Assembly (NCBI GenBank): GCA_934338065.1
Contig: CAKRGX010000016.1
Coordinates: 1-34,559 of the forward strand
From: an uncultured Eubacterium sp.
GTDB taxonomy: Bacteria > Bacillota > Clostridia > Lachnospirales > Lachnospiraceae
DNA: 34,559 bases
Reading direction: 5' to 3'
Positions 15,313 to 24,900 of the stretch are shown in pieces. The number at the start of each line of letters is the position of its first letter. Position 1 is the stretch's first letter. The notes under the pieces were generated by a model, which was not told the DNA's origin, searched no databases, and was given only the letters and a program-made list of their open reading frames with translations. The position numbers were made by a program, and so were the translations under genes.

Positions 15313-16809
15313 ATGAGTATGATGAACATGCCTAAAACAAAAATCGGAATTGTTGCAGTAAGCCGTGACTGTTTCCCAGAGTCACTTTCTGTAAACAGAA
15401 GAAAAGCTTTAGTAGAAGCTTACACAAAAAAATATGACGCAGCCGACATTTATGAATGTCCGATCTGTATCGTAGAGAGCGAGATCCATATGGTACAGGC
15501 TCTTGAAGATGTTAAAAAAGCAGGATGTGATTCTCTGGTTGTTTACCTCGGAAACTTTGGTCCTGAAATTTCCGAAACACTTCTTGCTAAACATTTTGAC
15601 GGTCCTGTTATGTTCTGTGCAGCAGCAGAGGAATCCTACAAGAACGATGGTTTGATCCAGGGTCGTGGTGATGCTTATTGTGGTATGCTGAATGCAAGCT
15701 ACAACTTAAAATTAAGAAATATCCGTGCTTATATCCCTGAGTATCCGGTTGGTACTGCTGAGGAATGTGCTGACATGATCAATGAGTTTGTTCCAATCGC
15801 TCGTGCTATCGTTGCATTGAACAACCTGAAAATCATCAGTTTTGGTCCACGTCCTCTTAACTTCCTTGCATGTAATGCTCCTATCAAGCAGCTTTACAAT
15901 ATGAATGTTGAAATCGAGGAGAACTCCGAACTGGATCTGTTTGAGGCATTTAACAAGCATGCCGGTGACGCTCGTATTCCGGAAGTTGTTGCTGACATGG
16001 AAAAAGAACTTGGTGCAGGAAACAAAAAACCTGAGATTCTTGAAAAACTTGCTCAGTATGAGTTGACACTTCTTGACTGGATTGAGGAGCACAAAGGTTA
16101 TCGTAAGTACGTTGCTATCGCTGGTAAATGCTGGCCAGCATTCCAGACACAGTTTGGATTTGTTCCATGTTATGTAAACAGCCGTTTAACAGCTAAGGGT
16201 ATTCCGGTATCTTGCGAAGTTGATATCTATGGTGCACTTTCTGAGTTTATCGGAACAGTTGTCAGCCAGGATGCTGTTACTCTTCTTGATATCAATAACT
16301 CTGTACCGGCTGACTTGTACAACGAAGATATCAAAGGAAAATTTGATTACACACCTACTGATGTATTCATGGGATTCCATTGTGGAAATACAGCTTCCAG
16401 CAAGCTTTCTTTCTGCGAAATGAAATACCAGATGATCATGGCGCGTAGTCTTCCGATCGAAGTTACAAATGGAACTTTGGAAGGAGATATCGTTCCTGGA
16501 GACATTACATTCTTCCGTCTTCAGAGTACAGCGGATGCTAAGATCCGTGCCTATATTGCTCACGGTGAGGTTCTTCCTGTTGCTACACGTTCTTTCGGTG
16601 CGATCGGTATTTTCGCTATCCCTGAGATGGGACGCTTCTACCGTCATGTATTGATTGAAGGCAACTATCCTCATCACGGTGCCGTTGCATTTGGTCACTA
16701 TGGCAAAGCATTGTACGAAGTATTCAAGTACATCGGTGTTCCGGTAGAAGAGATTGGATTCAATCAGCCAAAAGGCATGCTGTACAAGACAGAGAATCCA
16801 TTTGCTTAA
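15313..16809 (+). CDS. L-fucose/L-arabinose isomerase family protein, possible pentose isomerase
   Basis: This 498-residue protein has the fold of the FucI/AraA superfamily. A Rossmann-like N-terminal part (KIGIVAVSRDCFP; LVVYLGNFGPE) is followed by a middle domain and a C-terminal barrel. Candidate metal ligands are Glu in SCEVDIYGAL, Asp in LLDINNS and His in NYPHHGAVAFGHYG, matching the Glu-Asp-His set of FucI. The gene directly precedes xylulokinase, so a pentose substrate giving D-xylulose (D-xylose), or L-arabinose isomerisation, is more likely than fucose. No XylA-type enzyme is in view. The start ATG at 15313 was chosen for GGATGG upstream and for homology-like onset (KIGIVAVS shortly after); in-frame ATGs at 15286 and 15292 are less likely. 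An operator-like repeat cluster covers its leader. Confidence 0.85.
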   Translation: MSMMNMPKTKIGIVAVSRDCFPESLSVNRRKALVEAYTKKYDAADIYECPICIVESEIHMVQALEDVKKAGCDSLVVYLGNFGPEISETLLAKHFDGPVMFCAAAEESYKNDGLIQGRGDAYCGMLNASYNLKLRNIRAYIPEYPVGTAEECADMINEFVPIARAIVALNNLKIISFGPRPLNFLACNAPIKQLYNMNVEIEENSELDLFEAFNKHAGDARIPEVVADMEKELGAGNKKPEILEKLAQYELTLLDWIEEHKGYRKYVAIAGKCWPAFQTQFGFVPCYVNSRLTAKGIPVSCEVDIYGALSEFIGTVVSQDAVTLLDINNSVPADLYNEDIKGKFDYTPTDVFMGFHCGNTASSKLSFCEMKYQMIMARSLPIEVTNGTLEGDIVPGDITFFRLQSTADAKIRAYIAHGEVLPVATRSFGAIGIFAIPEMGRFYRHVLIEGNYPHHGAVAFGHYGKALYEVFKYIGVPVEEIGFNQPKGMLYKTENPFA

Positions 16810-16854
16810 TTCATAAAATGATTTCGTATTACCAATTAGGAACATAAACATTCT

Positions 16855-16890
16855 GAAAAGCGGCTCATTTGCGGGTCGCTTTTCAAAAAT
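16855..16890 (+). terminator. Intercistronic hairpin between isomerase and xylulokinase genes
   Basis: GAAAAGCG (16855-16862) pairs with CGCTTTTC (16877-16884). It is followed by A-rich, not T-rich, sequence, so it is probably a processing or mRNA-stabilising hairpin, not a full terminator. Confidence 0.45.
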
Positions 16891-16915
16891 ATAAGAATTA
16901 AAAGGAGAAAAACAA

Positions 16916-18394
16916 ATGTATTATATCGGTGTTGATTTAGGAACATCCGCAGTAAAACTATTGCTTATGGAAGGCAACGGAAAAATCTGTAATATCGTAT
17001 CGAATGAATATCCGCTGTCATTTCCAAAGCCGGGCTGGTCGGAACAGAAGCCGGAAGATTGGTGGGATGCTGTCGTCGATGGCATTAAAAAACTGGTAGA
17101 TGGCTTTGACGCTTCCCAGGTTGCAGGTATCAGCTTTGGTGGTCAGATGCACGGTCTTGTTATTCTTGATGAAAACGATCAGGTCATCCGTCCTGCTATC
17201 CTTTGGAACGATGGACGTACGACAAAAGAGGTTGATTATCTGAACAATGAGATTGGAAAGGACAAACTTTCCCAGTACACAGCAAACATTGCATTTGCTG
17301 GTTTTACAGCTCCAAAGATTCTCTGGGTAAAAGCAAATGAACCTGAAAATTTTGCAAAAATTTCAAAGATTATGCTTCCAAAAGATTACATTGCTTATAA
17401 AATGACAGGCGTACATAGCTGCGACTACAGTGATGCTTCCGGTATGTTACTCTTAGATGTCAAGAATAAATGCTGGTCCAAAGAAATGATGGAAATCTGC
17501 GATGTAAAAGAAGAACAGCTTCCTAAATTATTTGAAAGCTATGAAGTGACAGGAAATCTTACCGAAGAGGCTGCTGCCGCACTTGGGTTAACAACAAACT
17601 GCAAGATTGCTGCCGGTGCCGGAGATAACGCTGCGGCTGCCGTAGGAACCGGTACAGTTGGCGACGGTGGATGTAATATTTCTCTAGGTACATCCGGAAC
17701 AATCTTCATTTCCAGTAAAGAATTCGGTGTGGATCGTTTTAATGCTCTTCATTCTTTTGATCATGCCGACGGCAATTTCCACTTAATGGGATGTATGCTG
17801 AGCGCTGCTTCCTGTAATAAATGGTGGATGGATGAGATTATCGGAACAAAAGATTATGCCAAAGAGCAGGAGCCAATCACGGATGATAAATTAGGAGCTA
17901 ATAATGTATTTTTCCTTCCTTATCTGATGGGTGAGCGTTCTCCTCATAACAATCCGGATGCAAGAGCAATGTTCATCGGAATGTCTATGGATACAACCCG
18001 TGCAGACATGACTCAGGCAGTTTTGGAAGGTGTGGCTTTCGCTATGCGTGATTGCTATGAAATTGCCAAAGATCTTGGTATCAATATTACTGAGACTAAA
18101 ATCTGCGGAGGCGGTGCTAAGAGTCCCCTTTGGAGAAAGATCATGGCTAACGTATTAAACATTAATGTAAATATTATCGAAAGCGAAGAAGGGCCAGGAC
18201 TTGGCGGTGCTATGCTTGCAGCTGTTGCCTGCGGAGAGTATACTTCTGTTCAGGAAGCTGCCGATAAAATTGTCAAAGTAATCGGCACAGAGAAACCAGA
18301 TCCTGCACTCGCAGCTAGATACGATGAAAGATATGCAAAATTCAAAGAAATCTATCCTACAGTAAAAGCACTGTATGATACTATGAAAGCATGA
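16916..18394 (+). CDS. xylB: Xylulokinase
   Basis: Xylulokinase phosphorylates D-xylulose to xylulose-5-phosphate for the pentose phosphate pathway. The 492-residue protein belongs to the FGGY kinases. It has the N-terminal phosphate loop YYIGVDLGTSAVKLLLM, the substrate-site GISFGGQMHGLV and AILWNDGR, and the ATP-site NISLGTSGTIFIS. The C-terminal half has LPYLMGERSPHNNPDARAMF and the adenosine-binding CGGGAKSPLWRKIMA. QMHG, typical of xylulokinases, separates it from glycerol kinase and ribulokinase. Start ATG at 16916 with AAAGGAG. It follows the isomerase gene by about 105 bp and overlaps the lipoprotein gene by 4 bp (ATGA). Confidence 0.95.
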   Translation: MYYIGVDLGTSAVKLLLMEGNGKICNIVSNEYPLSFPKPGWSEQKPEDWWDAVVDGIKKLVDGFDASQVAGISFGGQMHGLVILDENDQVIRPAILWNDGRTTKEVDYLNNEIGKDKLSQYTANIAFAGFTAPKILWVKANEPENFAKISKIMLPKDYIAYKMTGVHSCDYSDASGMLLLDVKNKCWSKEMMEICDVKEEQLPKLFESYEVTGNLTEEAAAALGLTTNCKIAAGAGDNAAAAVGTGTVGDGGCNISLGTSGTIFISSKEFGVDRFNALHSFDHADGNFHLMGCMLSAASCNKWWMDEIIGTKDYAKEQEPITDDKLGANNVFFLPYLMGERSPHNNPDARAMFIGMSMDTTRADMTQAVLEGVAFAMRDCYEIAKDLGINITETKICGGGAKSPLWRKIMANVLNINVNIIESEEGPGLGGAMLAAVACGEYTSVQEAADKIVKVIGTEKPDPALAARYDERYAKFKEIYPTVKALYDTMKA

Positions 18395-18831
18395 TGAATA
18401 AAAAAATAAGATTCTTTCCACTTGCTATACTGATCTGCCTTTTACTGACAGGATGTAATTATAGCAAGCCGGAAACACATTCTCTGATGGGATTGAACAT
18501 CAAATCTATTACTACCGTGTGCGGTACCGATTGCCGCCTGGATAATATTGATGTCAATTCCAATCAGAAATCAGCCAATGCCACTTATTCCTATACGGAT
18601 GTTGCAGACGGCAAAGGGATAACAGATGCCAAGGCATATCATGAATATTTAAAGGAATTACCCGCCTGCGTTAAGATTGATGATTTTGATGCAGACAAGT
18701 GCAAGTTTTGTGCTTATCTCCGGGTTACCAAGAAGATTGACGAAGGGTTTATGATAAAAGTAAGTTTTACCAAAGACTCGTATACCGTTCATATTCAGGA
18801 TAATGTCAATCTAAAAGAGAAAATGGAATGA
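18391..18831 (+). CDS. Small lipoprotein translationally coupled to xylB
   Basis: This 146-residue protein opens with MMNKKIRFFPLAILICLLLTGC, a lipoprotein signal with lipobox LLTG-C22, so it should be lipid-anchored on the outer face of the membrane. The mature part (NYSKPETHSLMG...) is soluble, with four further Cys residues (in CGTDC, PAC, CKFC) that could form disulfides or bind metal, and no family I recognise. Its ATG overlaps the xylB stop (ATGA) and it has no good ribosome binding site of its own, so translation depends on xylB. That coupling to a cytoplasmic kinase is odd and suggests a role in pentose or xylo-oligosaccharide handling, but no function is assigned. Confidence 0.75.
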   Translation: MMNKKIRFFPLAILICLLLTGCNYSKPETHSLMGLNIKSITTVCGTDCRLDNIDVNSNQKSANATYSYTDVADGKGITDAKAYHEYLKELPACVKIDDFDADKCKFCAYLRVTKKIDEGFMIKVSFTKDSYTVHIQDNVNLKEKME

Positions 18832-18845
18832 ATCCGGCACTACGC

Positions 18846-18895
18846 AAAAAAAGAAACAGTGTTGTCCAAACGAACCACACTGTTTCTTTTTTTAC
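18846..18895. terminator. Bidirectional terminator between the xyl operon and the large xylanase gene
   Basis: AAAAAAAGAAACAGTG (18846-18861) pairs with CACTGTTTCTTTTTTT (18878-18893). Both strands end in a T run, so it serves the plus-strand operon and the minus-strand 2224-residue enzyme gene. Confidence 0.9.
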
Positions 18896-18905
18896 TGCTT
18901 CATTT

Positions 18906-21900
18906 CTACTCAAACAGTTTCAAGTCAATGGCATCTGCCATTGCACTATATCCATCATATGGATGCAAGCCGTCCTCATGTGTATATTTTTCCAATACAT
19001 TTGTAGGATTATCCGGATCTGCCACAGCAGAATCAAAATCAATAATGCCATCTACACCTGACTCATCTGATCTCAGCCAGATATTGATCATGTTCCGGAC
19101 TTTTTCCGAACTTTCAGAGTAATAACTACTCGTTCCAAACGGAAGAATTGGTGACGCATATACCTTAATGTTATTATCATGACATAACTGGATCATTTTC
19201 TCATATTCCGGTTTCAATTTATCATATTTACTTGTATCCGAAAGTTTATCCAGATCATTCACACCAAACAAGAGAATACAGTAAGCAACCCCATCATGTT
19301 CCAACAAATCCCGGCTGAACCGATCTTTTCCGGCATCCGTTGGCCATGCTCCAAGAATAGAGTTGCCACCAATCCCCTCGTTAATGACCGATACATTGCG
19401 TGTCTTTTCATTTGCCTGCAGACGCTTAGCAAAATAATCTCCCCAGCGCGTATAGCTGTCCGGCTTTTTGCCCAGATAGGCAGCATCGGTTCCATAGCCA
19501 TCCGTAATCGAATCGCCAAAACATACTACCGCTTTTCCCTGGTGTTCGGAATATAATGACACATCAGCAAGGAAAAACCAACTCGTCGTTGTCTTCGGAT
19601 TCGTAAATGCTTTCTCTGACACCTGATTGCCCGCCACTTGATAAGTTGTTGCTCTTGCCCCCCTGTGACCGGTTATATTCGTCTCAGGAGTTGTTCCAAA
19701 ATATGTTGAAATGGCTATATTTTCCAATGCATTGACCTTAAAATTAACGGCATCCGTAACAATTGTCTTTCCTTTTGGAATCACAAATTCCGTCTTTCCA
19801 TCTACGGTTACTACCACATCGGTATCCACATCAATATCCGATTGATCCGCTGTTACCTGCTTCGCAGCATGCATGGATTTAATCGTTACATCACTCCCAC
19901 CATACTGATTGGAAAGTCTCAGACGCATCTTAGCACCGGCAGTTGTCACTTTAACAATCTGACGAACTGTACTATCTTCCAGTGTCATCTGAGGCATAGC
20001 AGACTCAGTAATATCACATTTTTCTTCTGCCGTACCCCAGGTAGTTGTCCAGTTTGTCTCTTTTGCTGCTTTCTTAAATATCACCGAGGTGATCGTCACC
20101 TTGCAGTCCTCTGTCGCACCATTACGGAACAGCTTGATTTTCCGCAAAATCTTGGAGGAATCCACCTGTATCGTCTGGGTGGTCTGATTATCCGGCAGAC
20201 AACCACCCCACACGATTTCCTGATCCTGCGTATCATCCTTATAGCGGACTGCCTTTCCGCATCCTCCGGTAGAAGAATCTTTGTATGTAAAAATCACCGA
20301 ATCAAATTTATCGGTTACATTATCCGGAAGATTAAACCAGATACCCGGATAATCTCCTTTGTAACTCAATGTAGCTGTTGCTGAATTTTCATCAAAGGAA
20401 ACGCTGGCACCTGCTTCTTCCACAACATTTTCTTCACTTAATTTCAAACGATACTCGGTTTTATCTTCATTCCAGCCATAGGAATTTTCAACGGTAACGG
20501 GTGTAGGCGTTGCCGTCGGTCGATCCGATATATCCGGTTCTTCCATTTTTTCATTTTCCGAAAACAGCCAGGATGCTACTTTATAGTTACTGCCACGGAA
20601 AACAAAGTAAATATCATGAACCCCTGTCACCGATTTTGTTATTACTGTATTTTTAAACCTATAGTTTCCATCGGTTTTCTCCGTAATATCTATCATGGCA
20701 ATCTTATTATCCAGTTTTAACGGACTATCGACAAATAACTCGATTCTCCCTGTCTCGGTATCCGAAAGAAGCTCTGCTGCAAAATTCTTCATTCCCTTGC
20801 TTCCAAAGTCTACACCCTTGATACAGGACCAGTCTCCCGTGTCAATTGAATCTAGTACCATCGGAGATCCATTAAGAGAACTGTTAACCTGAATATCATC
20901 CCTGCTGGATTTTACTCCGGCACTATTTGCTGCCGTGGTAGCATTGATATATTTACGTGATCCATCTTCATTGATATAAGGGTTAAAATTTTCAATCTGT
21001 TCTACCCCGTCATAGGAAGGTTTAATCGCAAGTTTGTCCGTATCCTTATCCACTGATATCTCATTCACATGAAGATTTCGATACTGCTTATTATCACGGA
21101 ACAGCGTATTACCAAGTACTGTTGAATGATAAAAAATATAATCATGCCCTTTAAACGACTGCATATGATGATGATTGTTATAACTTTCTCCATAAATCGT
21201 ACTTGGATTATTCAGTATCGTCCCTAAATAATGATGATAGGTACCTGTTTCATCTGTATACTTGTCACCGTTCTCTCCCTCCGGATCAAAGGAAATATTC
21301 ATCGGATCAGAAGATACATAGCAGGCAATCTGACCGGAGCCGATCCATTTGTTACCACCCGGAACATTAAAGTTTGTACAGTACGAATAATAATATTTTC
21401 CATTAAACTGGTTAATCTCACTATCCTCAAACATATAATAATTATCCAGTTCCTGTGGGTCTCCATCTAACAATACTTTGCCAGTGCCTTTTTCGAATTT
21501 GATCTTGCAGACACGTGCCGTTTTACCATGTGCTTTATCATCCGTTGTACCACCACCGAAGTATACATAGGCATCTCCCTTGTCATCAACAAGTACGGCT
21601 GGATCAAAGCACCATACAACGCCACTGCAGTTTGGTGTATTCTGATTAAACAATGTCACACCAAGATCATCTTTCCACGGTCCGGTCGGAGAATCACCCT
21701 GAACATATCCTACTGCACCACCATTGGTATAGAAGATATAATATTCATCCTGTCCATCACCGTCTCCATCAATCTTAAGTCCGGATGGAGCCCATGCTTT
21801 TGTTCCCCATTTACACTTAACCTTCTGATTAGAAGCAGCAGAATCCGGTTTGTTTGTCAGGTTCTTATTATCCAATGTTCCTTCATCTGTCCAGTTTACC

Positions 21901-24900
21901 ATATCCTGTGTGGATACAATTGTCAGAGAATGGTTGTTATAACCATTTGTTTTCAGAACACCTCCCTGGTAATCAATCCCTTCCGTTGTTCCATATACAT
22001 ACAATTTACCATCGTTTTCAGAGTTATCAATAGCTGCCGGATCGGCAATTAAATCATAATTTGTCACCATACTGCCGACCTTATGGGTCACTCCGTCACT
22101 CGATGTATACTGAAGCGGCTGGGTCAATGTGATCTTATCTTTATACCACTCATTTCCTGCGATGTGCTGAGCGAAAATGTCATCTTCCTTTTTGTTATAA
22201 ACGGCTGCTCCCGCCTCTTCTAATGACATTTTCTTTCCATTTTTATAAGCCGTAACCTTGCCATCAGCATACCCCAGTGTATAGTCATTAAAGTACTCAT
22301 AATCTTGTGTAGAAGGTTCAAAAGTTGCTTGTGGTTTCGCATTAACTTTGCCCCCCATCAACTCATAAATAGCAGAAAATGCACCCTTTACATGAAGATT
22401 TTCATCAAACAAACCACAATATGGTCCATTCATTGTAAAACTATAATCATCTGGCGCCAAATCCGGAATATCCACGATTCCCCAGATAGAAACAGCCTTC
22501 AACGGCTTAGAAGCATTGTTTTCATTTATGGCGATGTACGCTTCAAATAATTTTTTGTAAAAATCAGCATGTCTGGCAAATATTTCCTCGGAGTTTTCAT
22601 AATTACGCACTGCCAGCTCGGTCACCTGTACTTCGACTCCATGAGAAGCAAACGCTTCGATTGCATTTTTCACATTTGTAATATCATTCTCATTCATGCA
22701 ACCCGCCTGCTGGCCAAATCCGCCAATATAACTCTGCATGCCGACACCGTCACACAGTTTTTTATAACCACCCTTTCCATCTGATTGATAAGAATTAATC
22801 GAGTCAACCAAATGACAAATGGCATCACGTTTATCCGCATAAAAAGTATTAAAATCATTATAATACAACTTCACACGTTCGGCTGCGCCCAGACTTTCCA
22901 GACATTCTCTGGCATACTGGAACGATAACTCTACATAGTCACTTCCCATATGCTGTGAAAAAATATTATCTTCTATTCCACGCTCATCCGACTCATCCAG
23001 CCTCTTGCCCGGTTCTACTGCCTCATTCACAACATCCCAACAATAGATTACACCCGGATATTTATTTTCAAAATGTGTCAGCACCTGCTCGATATAATTC
23101 TTAACACGAGCTTTCATAACATCCTTTGATACATATTCGCCATCCTGCTGATAGCCTTCCCGGAAGAACCAGTCGCACATATCGGCATCCCATACCAGAG
23201 TATGACCGCGTACTGCGATTCCCTCCTTCTGTGCATAATCCATAAATATGTCGGCATAGGAAAAATTAATAACCGGCATGGACGAGGAATCCGTATACGC
23301 CCTCTGGGAGGCACTTTTGTCCAGCATTGAGTAAGCCTTCATTTCATTGGACGCTGTGATACTATTAAAATGGTGTTTCATAAGAGAACTGTATTTCTGA
23401 TCAGAAATCCTGCTTGGATTCATAACCGTTCCCATTTTAAATCCATACTGTTCAGCCAGCTCATATAACGAACTATATGTCGTTACCGCATCAGTAATAT
23501 CACGAGGATCTTTTACCAGGGTAATTGAGTCAATATGAATCGTAAAGTCTGGCGATGGTGCCTCACCACTATTATATTGCAGCAGGATCGCATAAGCACT
23601 TTTATCCTGATTCGGCGTCAGATCATAGGAAACCGTTGTAGCAGATTCCCCTACCGTATAATACCCGGCACCTATACCGCCTCCAAAAACATTTTCTGTC
23701 TTGGTCATATCAACAGCAACACAAAACTGGCTGTCACCAGAAATCTGGATAAGTGCTTTGCTATAGTCACCTAAAGAAACGGAGTTCTTGGAAGCATCCA
23801 GATAAAATACAACCTTTCCCCACGCTCCATTGATCTTCGCATCAACACTTCCATCCTCATTATAGATCACATCGCTTACTCCACCAGAATACATAAGCAT
23901 ATCTTTTGTCAATGTCAGCTTTCTTGTCTCTGTAACAACATCTGCCGTCGCTGTCGGCATCGGAGACGATGTCTGATCCGGCGTCGCTGTCGGTATCGGA
24001 GACGATGTCTGATCCGGCGTCGCAACTGCTGTCGGAGATGGTGACGGACTAGCCGGAGTTTTCTTATAATCAATAGTAATCCCCTTAATGTCTAGATTAT
24101 CGATTAGCGTTTGATAATCAATTCCTTTAATCATCAGGTGCGTTGCACTTGTGCCGTTCCCCTGTGTATTTGTTAATTCGTATGACCATTCAAATTCTCC
24201 GCTCTGGCCGTCATTCTCAGAATTGACAATATTAGAGAGTGCTATATCATATCCAGCTGTCAAATAACTGCGGAACCCTCTTTGTCCCTTCAATTCACCC
24301 TTGATCGTAACAATTACCTTTTCTCCCTCTTCAACTTTTTCCGGCAGCGGATACATGAAACTTGCCACCTTCTGGACATGCAGTGTTTCTGTCTTTTCAT
24401 CATAGGTAACTCCTGACTGCCCCACTTTGCCAGCCACATCTGACAGACTAATATTCGTCCTGGTATATCCAGGCTCCGGTGTTGCAAGCGGAATTGGCGT
24501 TACCTTTGCTGTTGCTGCCGGCGTTGGTGTTGCCGTTGGCTTCGCTGTTGCTGTCGGTGTCGGTTCTACCACAGAGTTGACAATCATTCCATCCGAACAC
24601 AAATAATAGTTTTTTTCGTGCGCGACATCCACAATCTTAGCATACACAACATTTTTGTCTTCTGCTAATGCAAACTGCCCTTCATACTTTATCCACTTAG
24701 CTGTTTCCTTTTCCAGTTCTTCCTTCGTCTTCGCTATATTGCTTCCACTTTGGTCTATGTAATAATAGATATCTGCATCCGGAATATAACTCTCGATCGT
24801 TACACTCGTATCCGTAGCTTCATACAACCCAAACGTAATCTTTTCAAGCAAAACTTCCCAAAAACTACTTTCATTTACCTGAATTTTTCCTGCCTTTTCA

